Below, in pieces: positions 1-9,292 of a stretch of DNA of 64,000 bases. How positions within the stretch are numbered: the stretch's first letter is position 1; every line of letters starts with the position of its first letter. Below the pieces are notes generated by a model. That model had not been told where the DNA came from and did no database searches. It saw nothing but the letters and a program-made list of their open reading frames with translations. Both the position numbers and the translations under genes were made by a program. Source of the DNA: Enterocloster asparagiformis (lineage in GTDB: Bacteria > Bacillota > Clostridia > Lachnospirales > Lachnospiraceae); assembly GCA_018380885.1 (NCBI GenBank), contig JAGZSY010000008.1:109032-173031 (forward strand), read 5' to 3'.

Positions 1-1095
1 TTTAAATTGATGTGGATGAAAAAGCATCAGGGCGAGGTATACTCAAACATGCGTTACGCGCTTGGATCCAAGGATTACATCAATTACAGGATGACCGGCA
101 GGATCCGGACCGATCACTCCTACGCCTCGGGGACAGGCGGTTACAATCTGAAGGAAATGCGTTATCATAAAGAATTTTGGGATGCGGCGGGAATCGACAT
201 GAAAATCCTGCCTGAGATTGTGCCCTCGGACACGGTTTTGGGGTATCTGACGGAGCAGGCGGCCGCGGAACTGGGTCTGACGACGAAAACGGCTGTGATG
301 GCCGGCGGCGTGGACAATGCCTGCATGGCGCTGGGCGCCACCGGTATCCGGGACGGTGCTGCCTATATCTCCCTGGGCTCCTCCAGCTGGGTGCCTGTGA
401 CGGCCAAACGGCCGGTGCTCGACTTTAAGACCAGGCCCTATGTTTTTGCCCATATCGAGCCGGGAATGTACACATCCGCATACTCTATCTTTGCAGGCGG
501 GAGCGCTTTGCGGTGGGTGCGGGACAACCTGTTTTCCGAATTTGGTCAACAGGCATATGAAGAAATCAGCCGTATGGCCGGGCAGGTTCCGGCGGGAGCC
601 AACGGAATTCTTTTTAATCCCAGCCTTGCCGGCGGCACCTCCCAGGATAAAAGCCTGAATATCCAGGGCGCGTTCGTGGGGCTGTCTCTGCTGAACAACC
701 GGGCGGATATAGCCCGGGCCGTGCTGGAAGGGATTGCGCTCAACCTGAAGCAGTCGATCACGTTTCTGCAACAGAAAATACGGATGGAGGATGAGATTCT
801 CATCTGCGGAGGCGGGAGCAAAAGCGCGGTCTGGCTGCAGATTTTTGCCAATGTGCTGGACCTGCGGGTGCTGAAAACGAATATCGACCAGGATGCGGCC
901 TCCCTGGGGGCGGCGGCCATAGCGGCCCGGGGGCTAAAATGGATCGACGGCTACCATGTGATTGAAGGAGTACACCGGCGGGAAGCCCGCTATGACCCGG
1001 ACCCGGCCATTTCCGCAGAATACAGACAGGTGGCGGAGCGGTTTAATCACCTTTCGGAAGTGCTGTGTGAATTTGGGGATTACTGCCGCAAATGA
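1..1095 (+). CDS. FGGY-family carbohydrate kinase (xylulokinase-like), 5' truncated by window
   Basis: C-terminal part of an ATP-dependent sugar kinase that would phosphorylate a pentose or related polyol in the cytoplasm. The reading frame is open from base 1, so the ATG at 7 is internal and roughly the first 110 residues lie outside the window. Visible FGGY features are the sugar-site segment GGVDNACMALGA, the phosphate-binding SLGSSSW stretch, and the C-terminal ATP-site ICGGGSKSAVWLQIFA and QDAASLGAAAIAA. The substrate cannot be read from this fragment. It faces a GntR repressor and lies upstream of a sugar ABC importer on the same strand, suggesting one catabolic locus. Confidence 0.85.
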   Translation, partial: FKLMWMKKHQGEVYSNMRYALGSKDYINYRMTGRIRTDHSYASGTGGYNLKEMRYHKEFWDAAGIDMKILPEIVPSDTVLGYLTEQAAAELGLTTKTAVMAGGVDNACMALGATGIRDGAAYISLGSSSWVPVTAKRPVLDFKTRPYVFAHIEPGMYTSAYSIFAGGSALRWVRDNLFSEFGQQAYEEISRMAGQVPAGANGILFNPSLAGGTSQDKSLNIQGAFVGLSLLNNRADIARAVLEGIALNLKQSITFLQQKIRMEDEILICGGGSKSAVWLQIFANVLDLRVLKTNIDQDAASLGAAAIAARGLKWIDGYHVIEGVHRREARYDPDPAISAEYRQVAERFNHLSEVLCEFGDYCRK

Positions 1096-1109
1096 ATTTC
1101 AGGAGCAAA

Positions 1110-1148
1110 AAAACCTCCGCAGGATCAAAGCAATCCCGCGGAGGTTTT
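1110..1148. terminator. Bidirectional intrinsic terminator between kinase and GntR gene
   Basis: Perfect 11-bp inverted repeat AAAACCTCCGC / GCGGAGGTTTT separated by 17 nt, ending in a T-run on both strands. It sits between two convergent genes and can serve both. Confidence 0.8.
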
Positions 1149-1193
1149 AACTGTATATAAGTGCCGGCGATGCGGCCAGGGGGCGGATATCCG

Positions 1194-1907
1194 TCACCTG
1201 CCGGCCAGATGGATGCTGTAGCTGTACTTATCCCCTCTGATTTTCAGGATAGAGTAGTCAAAAGGTCCCTTGTCGCAGTAGGTGACGCGCTTGCTGATCA
1301 GAAGGGGCTCGCCCACCTCAATGCTGAGGATCTGCGATTCGATGAAGGTGGCGGTGGCGGCCATGATGGTCTCCTCGGCCTTGGCGATGATGAGATGGTA
1401 ATCCTTTTCCAGCGTGGCGTAGAGACTGATAAAATCCGCATAACCGGTATGAAAATTAGGGAACATGTCCGCCACCAGGAAATTTTCCATAATCGCGATG
1501 GGCGCCCCGTCGGCACATTGGACGCGCTGTATATTGTACAGATTGTCCCCCTCGGAGATGTCAAGGATTTTTGCAATGTGCGCATCCGCCCGTACCGTCT
1601 GAATAAACGCTCCCCTGGTGGAAACGGAATATCCCTTCTGCACCAGCGTTTCCGTGAACGAGGACACCGTGTTCAGCTTTTGCGTGGTAGAACTGTCCAG
1701 CACCTCGGTACCGCGCCCCTGGGTTACGCGGATATGCCCTTCCTGCGACAGGAGGGAAATGGCTTTCCGGATGGTGGTTTTGCTGACATTGAATTGCTTA
1801 CATAATTCTGTTTCAGTTGGCAAAAAGGAGCCGGGAAGCAGGGAGCCGTCGCGGATGGACTGTTTCAGGCTGGAGTATACGATTTTGTAGGCAGGTATAT
1901 TTTTCAT
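1194..1907 (-). CDS. GntR-family transcriptional regulator with UTRA effector domain
   Basis: A 237-residue HutC-type GntR regulator. Residues 1-70 form the winged helix (SLLPGSFLPTETELCKQFNV followed by SKTTIRKAISLLSQEGHI and the wing VTQGRGTEV). Residues about 90-235 match the UTRA ligand-binding fold (IQRVQCADGAPIAIMENFL). Such proteins usually repress nearby catabolic genes and are released by a sugar or sugar-phosphate. It is divergent from the ABC importer, with an AT-rich 277-bp intergenic region between them, so the importer operon is its likely target. The effector is unknown. Confidence 0.9.
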   Translation of the reverse strand: MKNIPAYKIVYSSLKQSIRDGSLLPGSFLPTETELCKQFNVSKTTIRKAISLLSQEGHIRVTQGRGTEVLDSSTTQKLNTVSSFTETLVQKGYSVSTRGAFIQTVRADAHIAKILDISEGDNLYNIQRVQCADGAPIAIMENFLVADMFPNFHTGYADFISLYATLEKDYHLIIAKAEETIMAATATFIESQILSIEVGEPLLISKRVTYCDKGPFDYSILKIRGDKYSYSIHLAGR

Positions 1908-2069
1908 AAGAACAACCGCTTTCCTAAAATTTACTATATTGCCATTATAAGATAATAATCTTCAAATGTAAAGACGATGAAATTAAAAAAGGAGTTCGTC
2001 TTATTCGATAAAAATAGAAACATTGATTTGTGAGATATAGCCAAATATTACAAATATTTTTAATTAATC

Positions 2070-2098
2070 TTGACTTTATCGCACAGAAAAAGTATGAT
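2070..2098 (+). promoter_or_regulatory. SigA-type promoter for the sugar ABC operon
   Basis: TTGACT (2070-2075), 17-nt spacer, TATGAT (2093-2098). It lies in the AT-rich region between the GntR regulator and the permease gene, about 85 bases before the first start codon. The 1908-2184 gap also holds TATAAT-like boxes facing the GntR gene; I could not define the GntR operator by eye. Confidence 0.6.
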
Positions 2099-2184
2099 AT
2101 CCTTAAAAGATAATTATGTATTTGAAAATAAACGAAAATACAATATCTTTTGATAATCTTTTGTGGTAAAGGAAACGCAAACAT

Positions 2185-3240
2185 ATGAGGAACCAGTTTA
2201 TGGAAAACAGAAAAGCAAAAAACAGTAGCGGTATTTCGATTTTTAAGGTGCAGGAGCTGGGGATTTTAATGATTTTCTTAGTTCTCTGCATCGGAATTCA
2301 ATTGTTGACGCCGAAATTTCTGAAACCGGCCAATCTGATCAATATTATGCGGCAGATATCCAATGTGGGTATCATGGCAGTGGGGGAGGCAATGGTAATT
2401 ATCATTGCAGGAATAGACCTCTCCGTGGGCGCCACGCTGAGCTTGTCCGCCTGCGTGGCCGCGTACCTGGCGCAGATCATCAATCCCTGGCTGGCCGTAT
2501 TGATCGCGCTTTTGACAGGGCTGTCCATCGGACTGGTCAACGGATTTCTCTCGGTAAAGATCGGGATCGCCCCTTTTATCGCGACCCTGGGCACTCAGAT
2601 GATGGCGCGAGGTCTGGCGTTTATGGTCACTGCGGGAATACCGATTAAATTCTCAAACTCGGCTTCCGTATTGGGTGGGGGCAGGATCGCGCTCCCGTGG
2701 AACCTGCAGCTGCCGGTTCCGATTCTGTTCATGCTGGCGATCTATGTGATCGGGATTGTGGTTATGACGCAGACTGTTTTCGGCAGAAATATCTATGCGG
2801 TGGGCGATAATGAGAAATCCGCCAAGCTCTCAGGCATCAATTCTGATCGGATCAAAATCACGGCCTATGTGGTGTCAGGTTTTCTGGCCGCGGTGGCGGG
2901 CATACTTTACGCCGGCAATCTGACAACCGCGGAAGCCTCGGCGGGCGATGGAATCGAGACCAACGTTATCGCGGCAGTGGTGATCGGCGGCGTATCTATG
3001 GCGGGCGGAGAGGGATCGGTGGTAGGTATTCTGATCGGCGCTGCGATTATGGGCGTGATCAAGAACGCTTTCATCCTGCTGAATTTCCCGGCGACTATGC
3101 AGACCTTTACCATCGGTCTGATGATCGTTCTCGCAGTGGGCCTTGACTGTATCAACAAAAAGCGCAGAGAGACAAAAATTGTTATGAGCAAGGCGCAGAT
3201 AAAGGACCAGAAAAATGAGCAGGCCAAGGAAGGCAAATAA
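2185..3240 (+). CDS. Sugar ABC transporter permease (RbsC/BPD_transp_2 family)
   Basis: A 351-residue polytopic membrane protein of the ribose/xylose/inositol importer class. It shows about ten hydrophobic segments and the family hallmark IIIAGIDLSVGATLSLSAC, plus NGFLSVKIGIAPFIATLGTQ and the GDNEKSAKLSGI coupling region. It would form the transmembrane channel with the following ATPase. Two starts are possible, ATG 2185 (AAAGGAAA upstream) or ATG 2200 (AGGA upstream). First gene of a tight operon: the next coding frame follows within 18 bases. Confidence 0.92.
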   Translation: MRNQFMENRKAKNSSGISIFKVQELGILMIFLVLCIGIQLLTPKFLKPANLINIMRQISNVGIMAVGEAMVIIIAGIDLSVGATLSLSACVAAYLAQIINPWLAVLIALLTGLSIGLVNGFLSVKIGIAPFIATLGTQMMARGLAFMVTAGIPIKFSNSASVLGGGRIALPWNLQLPVPILFMLAIYVIGIVVMTQTVFGRNIYAVGDNEKSAKLSGINSDRIKITAYVVSGFLAAVAGILYAGNLTTAEASAGDGIETNVIAAVVIGGVSMAGGEGSVVGILIGAAIMGVIKNAFILLNFPATMQTFTIGLMIVLAVGLDCINKKRRETKIVMSKAQIKDQKNEQAKEGK

Positions 3241-3258
3241 TTGGCTGGGGGATTGGCA

Positions 3259-4791
3259 ATGGAGAGACAGGTTGTACTGGAAACACGAAATGTGAGAAAA
3301 ACTTTTCCGGGCGTGGTAGCTCTGGATGGTATTAATTTGAGTTTCAAGGCCGGGCAGGTGCATGCGATTATTGGGGAGAACGGAGCAGGTAAATCGACGC
3401 TGATGAATATCCTCTCCGGGGTATATGCCCCGGATGCCGGCTCCGAGGTTTTCTACAAGGGCGCCGCGGTGGAATTCCGCTCCACTGCGGATGCGGCAAA
3501 ATGCCAGATTGCCATGATACATCAGGAAAATTCGCTGGTAAAGCATCTGACTGTGTACGAAAATATTTACCTGGGACATTTTATTAAGAGAGGGGCCTTT
3601 ATCGACAAAAAGGCCATGAGGGAGCGCGCGGCCGAGCTTCTAAACAAGATGCATATCGACTGGATCAAGCCGGGGATGTTTGTAAATGATCTCTCCGCCT
3701 CTGAGCAGCAGCTGGTTGAAATAGCCAAGGCGCTGTCCAGAAATCCTGAGACAATTATCTTTGACGAGCCCACCGCCTCCCTGACGGTCCGGGAGAGCGA
3801 GATCCTGATGGATATCATTCGGGAGCTGCGCGAACGGAATGTGGCGATCGTGTTTATATCCCATCACCTGGAAGAGCTGTTCGAGATTGCGGACGTCATT
3901 TCCGTTCTGCGGGACGGGCAGTATATCGGGACGTACGATATCCGCGAGATCGACATTCCACAGTTGATCAGCCTGATGGTGGGCAGGGAGCTAAGGAGTA
4001 ATGTTCCGGGTAAAACCGCGGAGATGATTGAAAAGCGGTCCGCCACCCTGAAAAATGAGGTCGTGCTGGAGGCCAGGGATTTCTGCCTGCCGGGAAAGGT
4101 GGAGCACGCGGGATTTGTGCTGCACAGAGGAGAAATTCTTGGGTTCGCCGGGCTGGTGGGCGCCGGGCGCACGGAGCTGATGGAGTGTGTGTTCGGATAC
4201 AGCAAGCCGTCCTCAGGAACCCTGTTTTTAAACGGGCAGAGCGTGCGCTTTAAAACGCCGCGGGAGGCGGTTGCCCGGGGTCTGGGAATGCTCTCCGAGG
4301 ACCGAAAATCCAATGGCATCCTGGCGCTGCACAGCGTTCAGGACAATATCAACTCGGCCAGCTGGCCCAAACTGAGGGGCCGCGGTTTGTTTGTCTCAAA
4401 GGGGGCGGAAAAGAGCAACGCGCTTCATTTTATTCGGAAGCTGAACGTAAAGACGCCTGCCGCGAATGTGAGGATCAGCACTCTGAGCGGCGGCAATCAG
4501 CAGAAAGCGCTGATCGGGAGAATCCTGTCGATCAAACCGCAGGTGCTGATCTTAGACGAGCCTACTCACGGGATTGACGTGGGCGCAAAGCAGGAAATTT
4601 ATGACATCATTAATCAGCTGGCGGATGAAGGCATCAGCATTTTGCTGATCTCCTCGGAGCTGCCGGAATTAATCACACTCAGCCACAGGATCATTGTGAT
4701 GCATGAGGGGCATATCAGCGGCCAGCTGGAGTTTTCTGAATTTGCTCAGGAACGTATTTTATCTTACGCATCGGGAACTGAAACAATTTAA
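3259..4791 (+). CDS. Sugar ABC transporter ATP-binding protein, tandem NBDs (RbsA/MglA/XylG-like)
   Basis: About 510 residues with two fused nucleotide-binding domains. NBD1 has Walker A GENGAGKST, signature-like LSASEQQLVEIAKAL and Walker B TIIFDEPTASLT. NBD2 has the degenerate Walker A typical of this family (GLVGAGRTEL), signature LSGGNQQKALIGRIL and Walker B VLILDEPTHGID. It powers sugar uptake through the permease encoded just upstream. The ATG at 3259 was chosen because GGGGGA precedes it by 7 nt; the upstream TTG at 3241 abuts the permease stop. Confidence 0.93.
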   Translation: MERQVVLETRNVRKTFPGVVALDGINLSFKAGQVHAIIGENGAGKSTLMNILSGVYAPDAGSEVFYKGAAVEFRSTADAAKCQIAMIHQENSLVKHLTVYENIYLGHFIKRGAFIDKKAMRERAAELLNKMHIDWIKPGMFVNDLSASEQQLVEIAKALSRNPETIIFDEPTASLTVRESEILMDIIRELRERNVAIVFISHHLEELFEIADVISVLRDGQYIGTYDIREIDIPQLISLMVGRELRSNVPGKTAEMIEKRSATLKNEVVLEARDFCLPGKVEHAGFVLHRGEILGFAGLVGAGRTELMECVFGYSKPSSGTLFLNGQSVRFKTPREAVARGLGMLSEDRKSNGILALHSVQDNINSASWPKLRGRGLFVSKGAEKSNALHFIRKLNVKTPAANVRISTLSGGNQQKALIGRILSIKPQVLILDEPTHGIDVGAKQEIYDIINQLADEGISILLISSELPELITLSHRIIVMHEGHISGQLEFSEFAQERILSYASGTETI

Positions 4792-4807
4792 CATAAGGAG
4801 GAAGGAA

Positions 4808-5929
4808 ATGAAAAAAACGAAAAAACTTTTAGGTATCGCGATGGCGGCGGCACTGGCGGCGGGTCTTGTGGGCTGCGGATCAGGCCAGACGGCCGCAACA
4901 GCTGCGCCGACGGAAGCGGCAAAGCCGGCGGAGACGGAAAAGGCGACGGAAGCGGCTAAGGAGGAAACTTCCCAGGAGGCCGCGGCGGAGGCGGAGGGCG
5001 CAGAGCTGCCGGAACACTATAAGATGGCGGCGGTAAAAGCATCCGATGAACCGATTGAAATCAAGTTCTGTTACTATTCCAATAATCCGTTCTGGGATCT
5101 GATTAAGGCGGGGTTAAACGACGTAACAGGTTATCTGGCGAACTACAACTGTACGGTTACCCCGGTAGACATGGGCTCTGAGGCGGACGGCAAGACCATC
5201 GCAGATTACATCGAGACCCTGGAGCTGGACGATCCGGCCGGGATTGTCTGCCCGCCCATGGCGGACGGAACGGAGGCTTATATCGACAGGGCGGTGAGCG
5301 ACGGGGTGACCGTTGCCACATATCTGTCGGAATCCACCAATCAGACGGATACCAGAATTTGTTTTGTCGGTTCGGATGCATTGGCAGGAGGCGCCACCGC
5401 GGCGCAGATGACTGCGGATTATACCGGCGGCAAGGGCACGGTGGGCGTGATCACAGGATACCTCACCATGAACCAGCATGAAGAGCGCCGCAAAGGCTTT
5501 AACGATGAGTTAGCCAAGCTGGCTCCGGACCTAACGCTTCTTGAGCCGGTTGAAGCACATGATTCAGCGACGGAGACTTATGACGCGGCGGTGGACCTGA
5601 TTACGGCCTACCCGGAGCTGAAGGTGATTTACTGCACGGCAGGAGGCCCTTACGGCGCGGCGCAGGCAGTGAAGGATCAGGGTAAGACAGGGGAAATCGG
5701 TGTCGTGTGCTTTGACTGGGTTCCGGACAATTTACAGTATGTGGCCACCGGCGAGATCATCGGAGCTGTTTCCCAGGACCCGGAGAATATGGCCTGGATG
5801 TCCGTAATGTCCGTGTTTAACTATACGGTTACCGGCGAAAAACCGGCAAGCACCCATCTTTTGACAGATTCCGACCTGGTCACCCCGGATACGCTTGCGG
5901 AAAAGGTGCCGGATTTCAAGGCGCAGTGA
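4808..5929 (+). CDS. Sugar-binding lipoprotein of the ABC importer (periplasmic-binding protein type 1)
   Basis: A 373-residue extracellular solute-binding lipoprotein. The N-terminus is a lipoprotein signal (MKKTKKLLGIAMAAALAAGL, lipobox LVGC), then an Ala/Glu/Thr-rich linker to about residue 75. The ligand domain is of the LacI/RbsB type (EIKFCYYSNNPFWDLIKAGL and VGVITGYLTMNQHEERRKGF). It delivers the sugar to the permease/ATPase encoded upstream. The start at 4808 is fixed by AGGAGGAAGGAA upstream and by the signal peptide. Confidence 0.93.
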   Translation: MKKTKKLLGIAMAAALAAGLVGCGSGQTAATAAPTEAAKPAETEKATEAAKEETSQEAAAEAEGAELPEHYKMAAVKASDEPIEIKFCYYSNNPFWDLIKAGLNDVTGYLANYNCTVTPVDMGSEADGKTIADYIETLELDDPAGIVCPPMADGTEAYIDRAVSDGVTVATYLSESTNQTDTRICFVGSDALAGGATAAQMTADYTGGKGTVGVITGYLTMNQHEERRKGFNDELAKLAPDLTLLEPVEAHDSATETYDAAVDLITAYPELKVIYCTAGGPYGAAQAVKDQGKTGEIGVVCFDWVPDNLQYVATGEIIGAVSQDPENMAWMSVMSVFNYTVTGEKPASTHLLTDSDLVTPDTLAEKVPDFKAQ

Positions 5930-5956
5930 GCTGTGCCGGAACGGAGGGGTTAAAAA

Positions 5957-6943
5957 ATGCTCTATAAGAAAGTGGGAAGAATCAAAGAAGAAATTTCTGC
6001 CATCGGAATCGGCTGCTGGGGATTTGGAGGGGACTGGGATACATCCAATGACAGGAATGCGGATGCAATTATCCGGACCTCCATTGAGCTGGGGATCAAT
6101 CTGTTCGACGTGGCCCCGGTGTACGGCTGGAATCACGCGGAGCGGGTGTTGGGAAAGACGCTGAAGGAAGGGGGCTTGCGGGATCGGGTTATAATCGCCT
6201 CCAAATGCGGGCTGACCTGGGGTGACGATCACGTCACGGCAAATGATCTGACCAGGAAGAATCTGCTAAGCGAGATCGACGGAAGCTTGAAGCGGCTGCA
6301 GACCGATTACATTGATATCTGGCAGCTCCACTGGCCGGATCCGGGCACACCGATCGAGGAGACGTGCGAAGCTCTGGCGGAAATTAAAAAGAGCGGAAAA
6401 ATCCGTTATATAGGGCTGTCCAATTTTGCCCAGGCAGATATGGAGGTGTTCGACCGGCTGGTGGGCGTGGATGCGCAGCAGGGACTGTACAATCTGTTTG
6501 AGCGGAACGCCGCAAGCTATCACAATATACCGCTTCAGTACAAGACGGAGGATGAGATGCTGCCCAACGTTCGGCAGCGCGGACAGGCATTTCTGCCCTA
6601 CAGTCCCATGTTCCAGGGGCTTTTGGCCGGGCGGTTCACGCGCAGCCACACATTTTCACAGACGGATATCCGCAATGAAAATCCGAAGCTGTCTGGTGAA
6701 TTGTACCAGAAGTATTTTGATGGCTATGAGAAGCTAAAAGAGCTTGCGGAGAAAATCGGGCATCCTACCAACGAGATCGCCATCAACTGGCTGCGCCAGA
6801 AGCCGGAGGTGACGTCCATCATCGGAGGGGCCTCATCTGTCAATCAGGTCAAGCAAAACATCGCTGCCCTGGACTGGTCGATTGATGAGGAGACAATGGT
6901 GAAAATCGACGAGATCATAGAACCATACCGGGAGATGCCCTGA
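5957..6943 (+). CDS. Aldo/keto reductase
   Basis: A 328-residue TIM-barrel NAD(P)H-dependent oxidoreductase. The catalytic set is visible: Asp and Tyr in FDVAPVYGWNHAE, Lys in IIASKCGL, His in QLHWPD. The cofactor region includes YIGLSNF and the C-terminal IIGGASSVNQV. Members of this branch oxidise or reduce sugars and sugar lactones. It is the fourth gene of the importer operon, so it probably acts on the imported sugar. Substrate is not deducible. Confidence 0.9.
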   Translation: MLYKKVGRIKEEISAIGIGCWGFGGDWDTSNDRNADAIIRTSIELGINLFDVAPVYGWNHAERVLGKTLKEGGLRDRVIIASKCGLTWGDDHVTANDLTRKNLLSEIDGSLKRLQTDYIDIWQLHWPDPGTPIEETCEALAEIKKSGKIRYIGLSNFAQADMEVFDRLVGVDAQQGLYNLFERNAASYHNIPLQYKTEDEMLPNVRQRGQAFLPYSPMFQGLLAGRFTRSHTFSQTDIRNENPKLSGELYQKYFDGYEKLKELAEKIGHPTNEIAINWLRQKPEVTSIIGGASSVNQVKQNIAALDWSIDEETMVKIDEIIEPYREMP

Positions 6944-6957
6944 CGGAGGCGAATAAA

Positions 6958-7359
6958 ATGAGAGAGCATATAAAGGGTCTGCACCATATCGGGATCCCCA
7001 CCCGGGATATGGAAGCTACGGTCAAATTTTATACGAATCTGGGAGCAGAGATTTATTTTGATAAAATGGATCAGGAGGACGGCCAACCGGTCCGGGTTGT
7101 GATTTTTGATTTTTACGGCATCAAAATTGAGGCGTATGAGCGAAAGAACGCGTCCGGACAGCCGGGAGCCATCGATCATATTGCGTTCGAGGCTGCCGAT
7201 ATTATAACTCTTTACCAGAAAGCCAAAGAAAGCGGCTGCGTGATGATGGAGGACTGCGCGGAGCAGGTGCAGCCCACCACCTATTGGCCGCAGGATATCC
7301 GCTGGTTTATCGTCGTCGGGCCAAACGGGGAAAAGGTGGAATTCAGCGAAATAAAATAG
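6958..7359 (+). CDS. VOC-superfamily (glyoxalase-like) protein
   Basis: A 133-residue vicinal-oxygen-chelate protein with two beta-alpha-beta-beta-beta modules. Likely metal ligands are His in LHHIGIP, Glu in GIKIEAYE, His in IDHIAFEAAD and Glu in NGEKVEFSE, the usual glyoxalase I/epimerase arrangement. It starts 14 bases after the reductase stop and ends the operon. It could be a sugar-derivative epimerase or lyase; the family is too broad to say. Confidence 0.8.
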   Translation: MREHIKGLHHIGIPTRDMEATVKFYTNLGAEIYFDKMDQEDGQPVRVVIFDFYGIKIEAYERKNASGQPGAIDHIAFEAADIITLYQKAKESGCVMMEDCAEQVQPTTYWPQDIRWFIVVGPNGEKVEFSEIK

Positions 7360-7391
7360 ACGAAGGACAAATCAGCTGCCTGTATTTTTTG

Positions 7392-7427
7392 ATCTCCAGC
7401 CGCCGTTGCGGGGCTGGAGATATTTTT
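7392..7427 (+). terminator. Intrinsic terminator of the ABC/AKR/VOC operon
   Basis: Stem ATCTCCAGCC / GGCTGGAGAT with a 10-nt loop, followed by ATTTTTA. It lies 30 bases after the VOC stop codon. Confidence 0.85.
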
Positions 7428-7516
7428 ATGCGCTCTGGTTCTGTCCATTTTGGAAAAGACATGTTATAATTGCGTTATTGACTTTTATATGATAGCGTTC
7501 GGGGGGAGTATTGCAT

Positions 7517-8764
7517 ATGGAAAAGACAGATCAACAGATTTTCGAGGAGTTCGCCTCCCAACTGTGCCGGTGGGGGATCAGCGGAGAGACTCCGGCTATG
7601 GGAAACCAGGATATCCGCTATGGGCTGGCGCTTCAGAAAAAGCGTCTGGAGCGGCATCACGTCAAAATTTCGTACCGGCTGTCACAGCGGAAGGATCGGC
7701 AGGAACAGGCGTCCTCTGCGGTTTTCTCGGACCTGCAATACACCAACAAGCTGGTTTGGAAGGCGATGCACAGGGAGACGGATTTTGATCGGGACGGCAG
7801 AAGGTGCCTGACCACAAAGGACGACGAGTTGCTCTACACCGTGATCACCTGGTTAAACGGCAGGACGGAGGTTCCGCCATCCTGCATATGTCCCAACTGC
7901 GGCGCCATCAGCAATGTGGACGCACTGCTGGAGGGCTGCCCCTACTGTCATACCAGATTCCTCATGCCGGATCTGTTCCCCAAGGTTACGAACTACTATT
8001 TCCTTCGGGATTACGGGCTGGGAGAGGCGGAAGCCAGGGGCCGCAGCGCCAGGTGGATGATCGCAGGAGGCGCGGTGGGCTTTCTCATCCGGCTGCCGGG
8101 TTTGATCATGGATCTGCTCCACGGCGAGAACTTGATTCTTCTGCTGTTTTCCCTGGCGTTTACCATGGGTATCTGCGCGGTGCTCGGCTATTTCGCGCTG
8201 TCCATCCGCCTGCTGGGGCGCGTGTTCGGAGACGCTTTTAAGATGGTTCCCAGGGCGGCCGGACAGATCTCGGCGAAAAAGCGTTTGACGGACTTTATGA
8301 GGCAGTTTGATCCCGGGTTCACATTTGAATACTTTTTCGGCAAGGTGCAGGGACTGCTGAAAATTCTCATCTTTACGGACGACAGAAGCGGCCTTGCGGT
8401 GTACGACGGGCCGGAGCTCGACGCCGGCGTGTTCGACTGCATTGTGGACGCTCAGTTCGATGGGGCCGTCAGCTTAAACGGGGGCCGGATTGAGGGAGAA
8501 TACTGCTATCTGGACCTGAATGTATATATGACGGACGTGTACTGCTGCGGCAGCGGTTTGAAGCGTCGGTCCGACCTGTATCAGGTGGGGCTCTGCCGGA
8601 ATATCAGCCGTCCGGTGGACTACGGCTTTTCTGTAAAAAAGGTGAACTGCAAAAGCTGCGGGGCAAGCTTCGACGCCACCAGGGAGCGGTATTGCCCCTA
8701 TTGTGGAAGCCGCTATGAGCTGCGGGAGGACGACTGGGTGATTACGTTTATCCGAAAACGGTAG
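7517..8764 (+). CDS. Double zinc-ribbon membrane protein with Tim44-like region (unknown role)
   Basis: About 415 residues. A first zinc ribbon (CPNCGAIS...GCPYCHTRF, around residues 120-145) precedes two hydrophobic segments (about 175-235). A soluble domain beginning KKRLTDFMRQFDPGFTFEYF recalls the Tim44-like fold, and a second ribbon (CKSCGASF...YCPYCGSRY) closes the protein near residue 395. Start ATG 7517 follows GGGGGGAG by 8 nt; a TATAAT box lies around 7466. Architecture suggests a membrane-associated scaffold. I do not know its function. Confidence 0.7.
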   Translation: MEKTDQQIFEEFASQLCRWGISGETPAMGNQDIRYGLALQKKRLERHHVKISYRLSQRKDRQEQASSAVFSDLQYTNKLVWKAMHRETDFDRDGRRCLTTKDDELLYTVITWLNGRTEVPPSCICPNCGAISNVDALLEGCPYCHTRFLMPDLFPKVTNYYFLRDYGLGEAEARGRSARWMIAGGAVGFLIRLPGLIMDLLHGENLILLLFSLAFTMGICAVLGYFALSIRLLGRVFGDAFKMVPRAAGQISAKKRLTDFMRQFDPGFTFEYFFGKVQGLLKILIFTDDRSGLAVYDGPELDAGVFDCIVDAQFDGAVSLNGGRIEGEYCYLDLNVYMTDVYCCGSGLKRRSDLYQVGLCRNISRPVDYGFSVKKVNCKSCGASFDATRERYCPYCGSRYELREDDWVITFIRKR

Positions 8765-8803
8765 AATAGTCGCGTGTGAAATCAAATATGCGGAGGTACG
8801 TGT

Positions 8804-9289
8804 ATGTACGAACGGATGCTGAATCGGCAGGAGAAGCCGACGCCGGCGGATATGACGGCATTTTGCGGCGGGACGGGCCAATGGTTTGCCCGGATCAATG
8901 AGTGGCTGTCACAGACGTACGGGACGGAGCAGCACATCACATTTCCCTACGGCAATAAATATGGCTGGGGGATTGCCCACAGGAGAAAGCAAAAGCTTCT
9001 GTGCAATATTTTCGCCGAGCGCGGCGGGTTCACCGTTATGGTCCGATTATCCGACGCGCAGTTTCAATCGATATATGATAGTTTGCAGACCTATGCCCGG
9101 CAGTATATTGACAACCGGTATCCCTGCGGAGACGGCGGATGGATTCACTATCGGGTGACGTGCGAAGCGCAGATTGGCGATATACAAACAATATTGGCGG
9201 TCAGGTGTTCGCAGGCGGGAGAAAGAACGCCGAAAGGCGGCAAAGGCGATGGGCGGCCGGATCAAATGATAAGGAAACAGGGGATATAG
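8804..9289 (+). CDS. DUF3788-family protein
   Basis: A 161-residue cytoplasmic protein. WYGNKYGWGIAHRRK-type core (here FPYGNKYGWGIAHRRKQKLL), the LLCNIFAERGGFTVMVRLSD strand pair and the C-terminal GGWIHYRV segment match the DUF3788 pattern common in Firmicutes. Function is unknown for the family. It lies 40 bases after the zinc-ribbon gene and 3 bases before the hybrid kinase, so it may be co-transcribed with both. Confidence 0.65.
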   Translation: MYERMLNRQEKPTPADMTAFCGGTGQWFARINEWLSQTYGTEQHITFPYGNKYGWGIAHRRKQKLLCNIFAERGGFTVMVRLSDAQFQSIYDSLQTYARQYIDNRYPCGDGGWIHYRVTCEAQIGDIQTILAVRCSQAGERTPKGGKGDGRPDQMIRKQGI

Positions 9290-9292
9290 AGA

